Notes under the pieces: generated by a model
Told to the model about the DNA's origin: nothing
What the model saw: the letters and a program-made list of their open reading frames with translations, nothing else
The model's database searches: none
Part shown: one piece after another, positions 36,471 to 48,721 of the stretch
Position numbering within the stretch: position 1 is the stretch's first letter
How the letters are laid out: each line of letters begins with the position of its first letter
DNA from: Halichondria panicea
Lineage: Eukaryota; Porifera; Demospongiae; Suberitida; Halichondriidae
Length of the DNA stretch: 64,000 nt
Direction: 5' to 3'
Assembly: GCF_963675165.1 (NCBI RefSeq)
Contig: NC_087379.1
Coordinates: 434,001 to 498,000, forward strand
Position numbers and translations under genes: made by a program

Positions 36471-36720
36471 CACAGTCAAGCGAGGAACAGTTTCTAGTAT
36501 TCTTGTACATGATTATTATTGTTGAATAATGCTCTTCCCCTCAACTGACATGTGTATTATAGATATGCATGCTGTAATTAAGTTGACACATGAATTTTAA
36601 AGTCTTCTTTACTACAATAAATTACTTCACACAACAAATAAGTTAATGGAGAAAAATAAGACACATCACACGATATTCATGCACTCCTGATCACACGTAT
36701 GCACATGGACACTAAATGTC

Positions 36721-37910
36721 CTAAGGCTCCGAGTCCAATTGTTTGATGTGGTGTAGCACAGTGTCCATGGAGTCCCTACCAGCTGTTGGTTCTCTGTGTC
36801 AGATCGTTGTCGTTGGTTGTTGGAATGTAGTAGTTGTTCATTGGATCTTGCCCACTGTTCATTAGCAAGTGTTAGTTGTTACTGCAGTTGAGTGTTTTCT
36901 CCGCCTTTTTCTGCCACCTCTCATTGAAGCTCTTGATTGTCTGAGTGTGATTGTGTGAGCTGTTGCTGAAGTTGACTATTTTCCAAACGCAAGGTTGAAG
37001 TGACATCATCTCGTGACTTAGTTGATCCAAACCCTAGCCTTGCAAACAATGACTGTCTTCCTGCTGCTTGAGGTGTTACAAACAATGACCGTTCTTGAGG
37101 TATGCATCCTGTTCCATTGCCACTCCCATCTCTCTCAGCCTCCTCTCTGAGTCAGGGTTGTACCTGGACACTGTGGGGGAGTGAACACATGTGAGTCATA
37201 ATCATTAAGGATATATTTTGTGGCTCTGCGTTGCACTTTTTCTAGTGACTTGATATCCTTTATTAATTTAGGTCTCCACAACTGCGAGCAATATGTTAAG
37301 TGAGTTCTGACAAGAGACAGATATAATTGTTTCTTTAAATTAGTTGAATAGTTTGTTGGAATGATCCTTCTAATAAGATTGAGTGACATGTAAGCCTTTC
37401 CACATATTTTACTATGCTGTTGAGACCATGAGAGATCTTGCGTAACTGTTATCCCTAAATCACGATAAGAATTGACTTGTTCTATGGTGTTATCCTGAAC
37501 AGAGTAATGACTAGTTTCTTCAGTTTGCTTCAACGATAGTCTAATAGTTTTGCATTTGGACACATTGAGTCCGATATTCCACTTTTCACACCATAAACTC
37601 AAAGCATTCAAATCATCTTGCATAAGAATTTCGTCCCTTGTATCTCTAAAGGATTTCAACAGTTTCGTATCATCAGCAAACAAGAAACACTTAGAATTCT
37701 GGATACAGTCAGGTAAGTTGTTGATGTATACTAGGAATAGTATAGGACCTAAGATACTGCCTTGTCATAGTCGCAGTCTTTGCTCCTACTGGCTACTGTG
37801 TTGCTATGTGTTAGCTTAACATTCTTCCCCTTGTTCCTATGGAAGGTAACAAGAGAGCTGCTCCATTCCACTCCACCAAAGAAGACACCATCACTAGCAC
37901 ATATAGCCAT
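36721..37910 (-). pseudogene. NCK7: remnant with kinase domain and NHR centre lost
   Basis: Left block 36721-37176 is exon 3 with the kinase removed: the last codons (DTVLHHIKQLDSEP) abut the coiled-coil segment at a GGGTC-type overlap. Right block 37762-37910 is the first half of exon 1 (MAICASDGVFFGGVEW to SRSKDCDYD). Exon 2 and the rest of exon 1 are replaced by a LINE fragment. The loss of the kinase is independent of NCK2, because here the coil is kept. Confidence 0.85.
37192..37763 (-). mobile_element. LINE (non-LTR) reverse transcriptase fragment
   Basis: The minus-strand frame encodes GSILGPILFLVYINNLPD, then LFADDTKLLKSF (the catalytic FADD box), then WCEKWNIGLNVSKCK. It ends near LEKVQRRATKYI, the standard order of Jockey/CR1-group RT motifs from fingers-palm to thumb. 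Both ends are truncated and no poly(A) tail or target duplication is seen, so it probably arrived with a rearrangement rather than by direct insertion here. Confidence 0.88.
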
Positions 37911-38293
37911 CTTGCAACCACTAGCCCCGCCCCCGCATTGCATGTTTACACAACGCCCCCACATTGCATTCATCAACATTCCACACACACACACGCACAC
38001 TAGTGCAGTAGAGTATATACTATCAGCTAAGCCACTTTTCTGGGCTAATTCTTGATTCCTTGCTATCTTTGGGTCTCCCTTCCTCCACAGCACAATCTCC
38101 TGCAGGGGAGGAGGGAAATATTACAGCATGCAAGGAACAGTTCTAGTACATATTTATCTCTTGTTATTACTTTTTCCCTCAACTGACATACTATGCATGC
38201 CATAATTATGTTGACACATAAAAGTCTAAAATTAGACGAATGGCATGTACAGTAATGGCATGTAAAATAGTAAATAATTATTGTTAATATTAA

Positions 38294-38650
38294 TTACTGT
38301 CCTGTGAGATGGGATTCTGCTGAGATCAGGTCGATCTCAATGGGTGTCCTGGCTGCATGTCCCACCGACGATCTTGCGCCTCTAATTGCTTGGATGGCTG
38401 AGCGTAGGAGGGAGAAGGTTAGGCGACATCTTAGCCAGCATAGAGTTTTATTGTAGGTGATGTCCCATTTCTGGGCAAGTAGTGAGCTCAGGCGTTTGTA
38501 GAAGAGTGATGCTTCTACGCCCATGCCTCCTGTAACGGATAAAACTAACGGTGTGAAAGAGGAGTGTTCAACTTCCTGGACTCTTTGCTGATAAGCCTGT
38601 TTCTTTTCCAGTTCGTGTTTTCTGTATGTTGCTGCATGTGACTGGTTTCT
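38294..38650 (-). mobile_element. Retroelement-derived C-terminal fragment
   Basis: The minus-strand frame reads RVQEVEHSSFTPLVLSVTGG, then FYKRLSSLLAQKW, CWLRCRLTFSLLRSA and IRGARSS. I recall this FTPLVFS..GGMG / WLRCRLSFSLLRSA pattern from the C-terminal end of reverse-transcriptase proteins in invertebrates. It is a partial, broken copy; the family is uncertain. Confidence 0.5.
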
Positions 38651-38839
38651 GTTGGAGGGGGCGGGGGATTGAACACTCTCACATCAAAGTATGTTTTTTG
38701 GAATCTTCCCCCCCAGACACCATTGGCCAAAATATCAATTATGCATGCATGTAACATAAAAATCACACAACTTATGCATGCATGTAACATAAAATCACAA
38801 CTTGTACATGTACATACATAATGACCAATATCAAACACA

Positions 38840-39280
38840 ACAATGTCTCTGATAGTCAGGATAGTTTACGCCTTTAGGGCTTGGATCAATAATTGAACTC
38901 AAAATGTCCTCTACTAGTTTACGAGATTCTAATACTTCCTTCCAACCCTCGGTCTTCATAACTTCTCCACAAATTTCATTGCTTTGTGTGATAAACTTGA
39001 TAGCTTCACATTTCAGCTTGGAGCAGGAAAGATTCTCAGCCACAGCAAGAATATGTGCTGCATTTGTTATGCTTAGAAAAATAGCTAATCGATTTTCTAA
39101 AGGCCTTTCAAGTGATCAAGGTTGTACTTGCCTGCAGTGATCATCATTGATATTGTATCCTCTAGGGGTAGAAACTTCTTGACTTTCCCAGTGTAAATGT
39201 AGGACAGCACTGTCTTGAACACTTTTGGACTGACGTCAGGGATTTCTACAGTGTTGGTACTTTTTATCGATCTGGACATG
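38840..39280 (-). pseudogene. SPOP-like BTB domain fragment, copy 1
   Basis: The minus-strand frame encodes VEIPDVSPKVFKTVLSYIYT, GKYNLDHLKG, then ITNAAHILAVAENLSCSKLK and MKTEGWKEVLES. It matches the second half of the BTB fold and the start of the BACK-like region of SPOP/TD-POZ proteins ([41 protein letters not shown]; GWKSM). The MATH domain and first half of BTB are absent, and there is a frame change between the two blocks. It sits about 155 bp beyond the 3' end of NCK8. Confidence 0.8.
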
Positions 39281-39436
39281 TGTGTCTGGTGTACATATGT
39301 ATTGCATGCATGAAAGTAGTCACTACAGTATATGCATGCTTATAATTATGTTAATTGACACATGAAAGTCGAAAATCAAACTAAGAAAAGGAGAAAATTA
39401 ATAGACACATAATTACACACATACAGACTAAATGTT

Positions 39437-42400
39437 CTAAGGCTCTGAGTCCAATTGTTTGATGTGGTGTAGCACAGTGTCCATGGAGGGTCTGTCCTGA
39501 GGGGAGTGAGAGACACAGGAGGTGATGAGTGGGTGGAGCTCCCGCCATACACCTTCCATACTCGATAACAGACGATAAAACAGTTCAGATTTTGGAAATG
39601 TTCGAGTCACCACTTCACAAGCAAGCACTCCAAAACTGTACACATCAATCTTTGTCGTCTGTTGTGGTCGTGGTTGACGTGATGAAGGTGGTTGGGGATA
39701 GGCCTCAGGGGCAGTGTACAGGATAGCACCTTCTCCAGGAGTAGTGGCATCTCGAGCTAGGTTAGCTGATCCAAAGTCAGAGAGTTTGGCAAGCCATTTG
39801 TTGTTGGGTAGAGAGAGAAGGAGGACATTAGCAGAGCTCACATCTCTGTGGATGATGGGTTCCCTCTGTCGGTGGAGATAAACCAGAGCTGAGGAGATGT
39901 CTCCAAAGATCCTTCGCTTGTTGGGACCAACACGATTGTCCTGGTAGGCAGAACGTAGAGAGGTATCCAGGAGCTCTGTGACAATAATGGGACCTGTTTG
40001 CTCGTTGAGGACGGCAGCAACAAAGAGGACAAGGTTGGGGTGGCGGATCTGAGCCATGGTGTGAATCTCACGACGAATTCGATCCACCGTAGTCTGTCGT
40101 AGAATTTCAGGATACATTCGTTTGACGGCCACCGTTGTTCCTCTAAAGGTTCCCTTGGCAACATAGCCCCAGGCCCCTTGACCAAGAATCTCGTCCTCTC
40201 TAATAGACACCTCCTCTGGAGACACCTGCCAAAACTCCACCTCCTGAGGGTGGTTCTTACGAATGATGGCTGAAAGAGAGGACACTCTTCGTTGGAGGAG
40301 GTCCACTTGTTCTATGAGGGTCCCTACCAGCTGTTGGTTCTGTGTGTCAGATCGTTGTCGTTGGTCATTGGAATGTCTCAACATGTCATTGGCAAGTGCT
40401 AGTTGAGCATCCAATTGTTGTCTGAGGGCTGCTATCAGCTCTTCGTGCTCTTCATTAGTTCTTGTCAAATGTTCGTTGGCTCTTGTTAGTTGTTGCTGTA
40501 GTCGAGTAATTTCTTGGTCTTTTTCTGACACCTCTCGTTGAAGTTGTTGAACGTCTGAGTGTGATTGTGTGAGCTGTTGCTGAAGTTGACCATTTTCCGA
40601 TCGTAAAGTTGAAGAGACATCATCTCGTGCATTAGGTGATCCAAACCCTGCAAACAATGACTGTGTTCTCACTGCTTGTGGTCTTGCCTCCTGTACTAGT
40701 CCCATCTCTCTCAGCCTCCTCTCTGAGTCAGGGTGGTACCTGGACACTGTGGGGGAGTGAACACATGTGACTACACATACACTGTACTAGTAATAGCTTA
40801 CCAGTGCAAATCTCTGCCTTGACTTGTTTACATCGTCCCCACAAGTCCACGACCCCCCACATAGGTGTATCCAGAGGGTAGTCCTCCATACGTGCAGACC
40901 CTCTCCACTTACCATTCACAAACCAGTGGACCTCCTTCTCCAGCGTCAGCAACATTCCTAAGGAATCACCCACTACAAAATCTTCTGTGGTGAAATCTAG
41001 ATCCCAGAGTTTCTTGTTCTTGTAATAAACTTGACTGATTTGGGTATACAGTAAATGCTTGTGCTCCTTTCGCCATAACAAAAATTTTAACTGTGTCAGC
41101 GTTGACTTCTCCGGGTTCTCTCCAGTGAAACCAATTTGCTGTCAGAAAAAGTGAACTAATAAATTAGCTTGTAATTTAATTATAGTGCGAAAAGAGTGTC
41201 GAACTACTGATACCTCTATACACAAGTAACGTGACGTCCTGTCACTGAATTGCACGTGAGCAACTCATAATTACGCTACGCACAGAGGTTGTTAATAGTG
41301 AGTAAAGAGTGCAAGTGAAGAGGATTAACTCGACTATTGTCTCTCTATTTGCCTTATTGTTACCATTCAAAACTCATACTTGTACACATTTTGTACTTTT
41401 TATTGTGCTAATGAATGTGCTACAAATTGGCCAGATTTTTGTGAAGAGATCGTCTCTTATCAGTGTGCATGCAGTGAGCAGCTCTGAACGTTAAACGCGA
41501 ACGACTAGCTAAAATCAGATGTCGTTGTTCAATTACCACATCCCTAAAAACGTTACAGTTAATATTTCCTAGGAGATTGCTAGTAAGTTTACAGTACTTC
41601 ATCACGTGCGAGTCATGTTACTTTGTGCACAGTTTTTGTGCAGAGGTATCAGTAGTTTGACTTCTTATGCACCTATCAATGCAAATCCCCACCCACCCCC
41701 TCACGGGAGAGGGTGGGGATTTGTAAGTCATTTGCAAAATAACTTCCTACTTGGGGGCAGGGCTTTTGTCAATCCGTATATTCAAGGATACAAGAATCAG
41801 TATACTACAATATGTGTTTCTTCTTTTTCTTTGTGACCTCCAATGCCACATGGACTATAGCAGGTATATAGAGCTAGTGTGTATACGCATAATTATGCAT
41901 ATGCTAGTCATTGTTCTTGGATATAGGCCCTAGTTTGTGCTTAATAGTATGGAGAAGAAGGTGGTTGTGTCTACTAGTGGTAGTATAGAAGTGCACATTG
42001 TGAACCATTCTTTTTATTAATACTTTTTATTAATATTGTTGAATCCCCTGTGTGGGGGGAGAGTCGTTTGTAGTGCTATGGACATGCATTTGTACAAAGA
42101 GGTGTTCCCTGGGGGAGTGTCTTTGTAACTCCCCTATTGACAAATCCCCACCCTATCCCGTGAGGGGGGGGGGTGGGGATTTGCATTGATAGGTGCATTA
42201 TGCACTCTTGATGCACCTTTTACTGTATTAAGTAGACAGCCAAGCAATACCCCTCACCATTCCACCAATCCAACATCCCTTTTTCTCTGTCACAGTGACC
42301 TTGAGCATCTGTCCAACAACCATTGGCTCACTGGTGAACACTATAGCACAGTTGTGGTCCGTCCCTCTAGTGGCTACTGTGTTGCTCTCTGTTAGCTTAA

Positions 42401-42491
42401 CACTCCCCGTGTTTCTATGGAAGGTAACGGGAGAGCTGCTCCATTCTACTCCACCAAACAAGACCCCACCATCACTAGCACTGGTAGCCAT
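39437..42491 (-). CDS. NCK8: NHR + long coiled coil + TKL-like kinase, motifs intact
   Basis: Exons 42258-42491, 40802-41138 and 39437-40746 sum to 626 codons plus stop. The coil is long, with heptad blocks LQQQLTQSHSDVQQLQREVS, LQQQLTRANEHLTRTNEEHE and LIAALRQQLDAQLALANDML. The kinase has ILGQGAWGYVAKG, AVKRM, HRDVSSANVLL, DFGSANL and TAPEAYP. Exon 2 has a divergent variable block (MLWRKEHKHLLYTQISQVYY). Intron 1 (about 1.1 kb) contains a 530-bp TIR element at 41668-42197. A 63-bp insertion lies just upstream of the ATG and splits off the usual upstream box. Confidence 0.86.
41668..42197. mobile_element. 530-bp TIR element in NCK8 intron 1, TTA target duplication
   Basis: Ends TGCACCTATCAATGCAAATC and its complement, followed by C/G-rich runs, flanked by TTA at 41665-41667 and 42198-42200. 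A TTA duplication suggests the PIF/Harbinger group. It has no transposase frame. The interior holds short T/A-rich and G-rich stretches. Confidence 0.75.
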
Positions 42492-42495
42492 CTTG

Positions 42496-42558
42496 TAGAC
42501 TGGCGGTGACAGCCGCCCGAGCGTGTAGCGCGAGCACGAGGGGCTGTCGCCGCCAGTC
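42496..42558. mobile_element. 63-bp foldback insertion with 11-base flanking duplication
   Basis: TAGCCATCTTG at 42485-42495 is repeated at 42559-42569. The insert pairs AGACTGGCGGTGACAGCC with its near complement GGCTGTCGCCGCCAGTCT. The duplicated segment includes the NCK8 start codon region, so the second copy recreates an ATG-containing sequence upstream. Confidence 0.75.
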
Positions 42559-42714
42559 TAGCCATCTTGCACCAGCTGCTTACAACGCCCCCACATTGCA
42601 TTCATAAACAATTTGCATAAAAATCACAACTTGTACATGTACGTACATACATGTGAAATAAACAGTCAATATCAAACAGACAATGGTCTCTGTATAATAT
42701 AATATAGTCAGGAT

Positions 42715-43107
42715 AGTTTACGTCTTTTAGGGCTTGGGTCAATAACTGAACTCAAAACGTCCTCTACTAGTTCACCAGATTCTAATACTTCCTTCCAACC
42801 CTCGGTCTTCATAACTTCTCACACATTTCATTGCTTTGTGTGATAAACTTGATAGCTTCACATTTCAGCTTGGAGCAGGAAAGATTCTCAGCCACAGCAA
42901 GAATATGTGCTGCATTTGTTGTGCTTAGAAAAATATTTCAAGTGATCAAGGTTGTACTTGCCTGCAGTGATCATCATTGATAATGTATCCTCTAGGGGTA
43001 GAAGCTTGTTGACTTGCCCAGTGTAAATGTAGGACAGGACTGTCTTGAACCCTTTTGGACTGACGTCAGGGATTTCTACAGTGTTGGTACTTATTCAATC
43101 ATATCGA
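42715..43107 (-). pseudogene. SPOP-like BTB domain fragment, copy 2
   Basis: About 90 percent like copy 1 by eye, in the same place relative to the next NCK gene (about 110 bp beyond the NCK9 stop). It has a 24-base deletion at the junction of the two blocks and other small changes. This shows that the fragment was captured once and then duplicated with the NCK unit. Confidence 0.8.
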
Positions 43108-43215
43108 TCTGGTATACATATGTATTAAAGTTAAGCATGCATGAAAGTAGTCCCTACCTATATATGCATGCTAAAATTAATAGACACATAATTACACACG
43201 TACAGACTAAATGTC

Positions 43216-45502
43216 CTAAGGCTCAGAGTCCAATTGTTTGATGTGGTGTAGCACAGTGTCCATGGAGGGTCTGTCCTGAGGGGAGTGAGAGACACAGGAG
43301 GTGATGAGTGGGTGGAGCTCCCGCCACACACCTTCCATACTCGATAGCAGACGCAGAAACAGTTCAGATTTCGGAAATATTCGAGTTACCACTTCACAAG
43401 CAAGCACTCCAAAACTGTACACATCGATCTTTGTCGTCTGTTGTGGTGGTGGTTGAGATGACGTAGGTGGATGAGGATAGGCCTCAGGGGCAGTGTACAG
43501 GATAGCACCTTCTCCAGGAGTAGTGGCATCTCGAGCTAGGTTGGCTGATCCAAAGTCAGAGAGTTTGGCAAGCCATTTGTTGTTGGGTAGAGAGAGAAGG
43601 AGGACATTAGCAGAGCTCACATTTCTGTGGATGATGGGTTCCCTCTGTCGGTGGAGATAAACCAGAGCTGAGGAAATGTCTCCAAAGATTCTTCGCTTGT
43701 TGGGACCAACACGATTGTCTTGGTAGGCAGAACGTAGAGAGGTATCCAGGAGCTCTGTGACAATCATGGGACCTGTTTTCTCGTTGAGGACGGCAGCAAC
43801 AAAGAGGACAAGGTTGGGGTGGCGGATCTGAGCCATGGTGCGAATCTCACGACGAATTCGATCCATCGTAGTCAATCGTAGGATTTCAGGATACACTCGT
43901 TTGACGGCCATCGTTGTTCCTCTAAAGGTTCTCTTGGCAACGTAGACCCAGGCCCCTCGGCCAAGAATCTCGTCCTCTCTAATAGACACCTCCTCTGGAG
44001 ACACCTGCCAGAACTCCACCTCCTGAGGGTGGCTGCTACGATTGGTGACTGAGAGAGAGGCCACTCTTCGTTGGAGGACGTCCACTTGTTCTATGAGGGT
44101 CCCTATCAGCTGTTGGTTCTCTGTGTCAGATCGTTGTCGTTGGTTATTAGGATTTGTTAGTAGTTGCTGCCGTAGTTGAGTGATTTCTTGGCCTTTTTCT
44201 TCCACCAACAGTTGAAATTGTTGAATGCCTGAGCGTGATTGTGTGAGCTGATCGTTAGCTCTTGTTAGTTGTTGTTGAAGCTGACCATTTTCTGAACGTA
44301 GGGTTGAGACATTATCTTGTGAATTATTTGATCCAATCCTTTCTAGCATTTTTGCAAAGAATGACTGGGTTCCCGCAACTTGAGGTCTTGCATCCTGTAC
44401 TAGTCCCATCTCTCTCAGCCTCCTCTCTGAGTCAGGGTTGTACCTGGACACTGTGGGGGGTGAACACATGTGACTACACATACACTGTACTAGTAATAGC
44501 TTACCAGTGTAAATCTCTGCCTTGACTTGATTACACCGTCCATACAAGTCCACGACCCCCCACATAGGTATGTCCAGGGGGTAGTCCTCCACACGTACAG
44601 ACCCTCTCCACACATCATTCTTAAAAAAGTGTACCTCCTTTTCCAACGTCAATCATGATTCGTATAGAATCACCAACTTTAAAATCGTGAGTGCTGAAAC
44701 CCATTGTACCGGACATCCTGCCATTGTACTTGATAGCAGCGCTGTGAGTGAAAAGTACGTGCTTGCCCACTCTTGTCCATGTTAACTGGTCATACTGTGT
44801 CATCTTCGAGTCCTCCGGGTTCTCTCCAGTAAAAGCAATATCCTGTCGGAGAGAGCAGTAGTGAGTGGGTCATATCTATACCGTTGCACGGAAAGAGGTC
44901 AGGCCTATCCACAGTTTTGTTCTGCTGATGAAATTCCACCAGCTGCAAGTGGATTGATCATACACACATATGTGCGCACACACTAGATTTACAATTAATG
45001 ATATCGGTACTATATTGCGGAACAGCAGAACAAAACTGTGGATACAGGCTTGATTCCCGACCTCCTTCCGTAATAATGGTAGAGGGTGGCGACACCTGTC
45101 TAGGGGTTAATAGATCTATGATATGGACAGCAGGAGTGCATGAAACAGCTAGAGATAAATTCAGTTCTACTGTTAGGAACTTGATCTAGATCTAACAATA
45201 TATCTACACACCAAATGAGCTCTCACCATTCCACCCCACCAATCTTCCTTTCTCCCTAGCCCTGTCATAGTGACCTTGAACATCTGTCCAACAAGCACTG
45301 GCTCACTGGTGAACACTACAGCAAAGTCTCTACCCCACATTCTAGTGGCTACTGTGTCGATCTCTGTTAGCCTAGCATGCTTCCCCGTGTTCCTATGGAA
45401 GGTAACGGGAGAGGTACTCCATTTCACTTCACCAATCAAGACACCATCACTCCTGGTAGGCCTAGGTACAGTCTAAGTCTCGGGTACAATACTAGCAGCC
45501 AT
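43216..45502 (-). pseudogene. NCK9: multiply damaged NHR + coiled coil + kinase copy
   Basis: Exons 45227-45502, 44505-44842 and 43216-44450. It belongs to the NCK3/NCK14 subtype. Damage seen: a TAG in exon 1 where NCK3 has TCG (VPET*TVP), and a one-base insertion in exon 2 after VGDSIRIM (CGTCAATCATG for CGTCATCATG). The catalytic loop reads HRNVSS, and P-loop changes include GRGAWVYVAKR. Intron 2 is 54 bases and reads through in frame. Confidence 0.85.
44906..45044. repeat. Foldback repeat in NCK9 intron 1 (same family as 21382-21533)
   Basis: Arms TATCCACAGTTTTGTTCTGC and its complement at the orthologous intron position to NCK3. It is slightly shorter owing to loss of a CATAATAATTATAA stretch in the loop. 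Confidence 0.75.
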
Positions 45503-45978
45503 AACCACAGAAAAGAGCCTTATATTGCAGTGGCGGCCCAGCCCCACCCCTACATTACGTCATAGATGATTGCTTACACACAACGCCCCCACATTGCATT
45601 CTTCATATATATAATTTATAACACAGTCTCAAGAAGACACTGAATACACACACGCACACACACACACAACACAGCTAATGGAGTTCTATCAGCTTTTATT
45701 TGCTGTCTTCTCCTTTCCTCCACAGCACAATCTCCTGCAGGGGAGGTGTGCAATATTAACGGCAAGCAAGTTTCTAGTTTAATGTATAATGCTCTTGTTA
45801 TTACGTTCCCCTGAACTGACATGTGTATTATAGTTAAGCAAGCATGTACTATGCATGCTGTAATTATGTTATGTTAATTGACACATGAATGTCGAAAATC
45901 GCAACAATAAAATCATTTCACACAAATAAACTAAGCATAAATAGAAAAATAGACGCATGCACATGACACTAAATGTCC

Positions 45979-48589
45979 TCAAGGCTCAGAGTCCAATTGT
46001 TTGATGTGGTGTAGCACAGTGTCCATGGAGGGTCTGTCCTGAGGGGAGTGAGAGACACAGGAGGTGATGAGTGGGTGGAGCTCCCGCCATACACCTTCCA
46101 TACTCGATAGCAGACGCAGAAACAGTTCAGATTTCGGAAATGTTCGAGTCACCACTTCACAAGCAAGTACTCCAAAACTGTACACATCGATCTTTGTCGT
46201 CTGTTGTGGTGGTGGTTGAGATGACGTAGGTGGTTGGGGATAGGCCTCAGGGGCAGTGTACAAGATAGCACCTTCTCCAGGAGTAGTGGCATCTCGAGCT
46301 AGGTTGGCTGATCCAAAGTCAGACAGTTTGGCAAGCCATTTGTTGTTAGGTAGAGAGAGAAGGAGGACATTAGCAGAGCTCACATATCTGTGGATGATGG
46401 GTTCCCTCTGTCGGTGGAGATAAACCAGAGCTGAGGAGATGTCTCCAAAGATCCTTCGCTTGTTGGGACCAACACGATTGTCCTGGTAGACAGAACGTAG
46501 AGAGGTATCCAGGAGCTCTGTGACAATCATGGGACCTGTTTGCTCGTTGAGAACGGCAGCAACAAAGAGGACAAGGTTGGGGTGGCGGATCTGAGCCTTG
46601 GTGCGAATCTCACGACGAATTCGATCCACCGTAGTCTGTCGTAGGATTTCAGGATACACTCGTTTGACGGCCACCGTTGTTCCTCTAAAGGTTCCCTTGG
46701 CAACGTAGCCCCAGGCCCCTCGGGCAAGAATCTCGTCCTCTGTAATAGACACCTCCTCTGGAGACACCTGCCAGAACTCCACCTCCTGAGGGTGGCTGCT
46801 ACGATTGGTGGCTGAGAGAGAGGCCACTCTTCGTTGGAGGACGTCCACTTGTCCTCTGAGGGTCCCTACCAGCTGTTGGTTCTCTGTGTCAGATCTCTGT
46901 CGCAGATTGTTGGCATGTGCTAACTGTTGCTGTAGTCGAGCTGTCTGCTGTTGGTTCTCTGTGTCAGATATTTGTCGTTGTCTCAACATGTCATTGGCAA
47001 GTGTTAGTTGTTGCTGTAGTGGAGTGATTTCTTGGCCTTTTTCTGACACCTCTCGTTGAAGCTCTTGATTATGTGAGTGTGATTGTGTGAGCTGTTGCTG
47101 AAGTTGACCATTTTTTGCATGTGGGGTTGAGACTGTTTTAGTGACATCGTTTCGTGACTTAGTTGATCCAAACCCTAGCCTTGCAAACCATGACTGTGCT
47201 TCAGGTCTTGCATCCTGTGCCATTGCCACTCCCATCTCTCTCAGCCTCCTCTCTGAGTCAGGGTTGCACCTGGACACTGTGGGGGAGTTAACACATGTGA
47301 CTACACATACACTGTACTAGTAATAGCTTACCAGTGCAAATCTCTGCCTTGACTTGTTTACATCGTTCATACACGTCCACGACCCCCCACATAGGTGTGT
47401 CCAGGGGGTAGTCCTCCACACGTACAGACCCTCTCCACACATCATTCACAAACCAGTGGACCTCCTTCTTCAGCGTCAGCAACATTCCTAGGGAATCACC
47501 CACTTCCAAATCACGAGTGTAGAAACCCAGTTTACAGAGTTTCTTGTCCTTGTAATGGAGAGAAGTGGTGCAAGTATACAGTAAATGCTTGTCCTTATTC
47601 TGCCATCTCAATTCATAACGCCATGTCGAGTTCTCCGGGTTCTCTCCAGTGAAACCTATATCCTGTCAGAGTTACCTTAAGGTGATATATATATTTTCAC
47701 AGGTAGATTTGTTTGCGTTTTTACAGTTTTGTACATTTTGCGGTATAATATTTTGCGAAATGTCGATCTGGATACATTAAACAAGAGGGCGGCCAATTAT
47801 TTGCGAGTATTAATTTTTGCGATTTTACTCTCATTCGCAAAAATAGCAGAAATTAATACACGTGAAAATATGTCACCTTAAGGTATACATGAATTAGTTT
47901 ATAATTACCCCGTGTGTAGCAGCGTTGGTGTGTGTGTGTGTGTGTGGACACAAAAATGAGCTGTTTGAGCAAACTAGACATTTTCAGGCTCCTCCAGCCT
48001 GTGTGTACTATATAATAAGATCATATCTGAAGACTGATGGAAGGCCTCTATACGAGACAAGTTGGTAACTGCTAATGAGACAGTTACTTATACATGTACG
48101 TAGTTAAATTTGTAGGCGATCTTTGAAAACTAAAAAACGTTTTTCATGGCTAAAAGTTGAATTTATTAGATACTTCGTTGATAATGCTAAAATATTTTGT
48201 GCTCTGATCGATCTTACTATAAATTCACAATCATTCCCTATGACGTTAATTATAAATAAGGTCATTAACAACACACCTGTAGGTGAAAATTTTACTGTGA
48301 TTAACAGCCAAGCAATTAATGCACACACCAAATGAGCTCTCACCATTCCACCACCCCAAAGTTCCTTCTCTTTCTCTGTCATAGTGACCTTGAGCATATG
48401 TCCAGCAACCATTGGCTTACTGGTGAACACTACACCATTGTTGTGGCTCTTAGTCCTAGTGGCTACTGTGTTGCTCTCTGTTAGCTCAACATTAAACCCC
48501 TTTTTCCAATGGAAGGTAACGGGAGAGCTGCTCCATTCCACTCCACCAAACAAGACACCATCATCTATGCCATTATCACTTGTAGCCAT
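45979..48589 (-). CDS. NCK10: NHR + coiled coil + pseudokinase
   Basis: Exons 48344-48589, 47332-47662 and 45979-47276 sum to 624 codons plus stop. The frame is whole from MATSDNGIDDGVLFGG to LDSEP. The catalytic loop reads HRYVSSANVLL, replacing the HRD aspartate. The P-loop reads ILARGAWGYV, while the VAIK lysine (AVKRV) and DFGSANL remain. It could bind nucleotide but should not transfer phosphate by the usual mechanism. The coil has two LQQQL blocks plus TARLQQQLAHANNLRQ. Intron 1 contains a 209-bp MITE. Confidence 0.83.
47675..47883. mobile_element. 209-bp MITE in NCK10 intron 1, TA target duplication
   Basis: Ends CCTTAAGGTGA...TATTTTCAC and its complement, flanked by TA at 47673-47674 and 47884-47885. 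Paralogous introns read CAGAGTTATACATGAA at the empty site. A TA duplication suggests the Tc1/mariner group. Confidence 0.82.
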
Positions 48590-48721
48590 CTTGCAACCAC
48601 TAGCCCCGCCCCCGCATTGCATGTTTACACATAACGCCCCCGCATTGCACAAGACACACACCACCATAATATAGATAATACTATAAATTACTCTATGCAC
48701 ACACACACCATCTATATCTCT

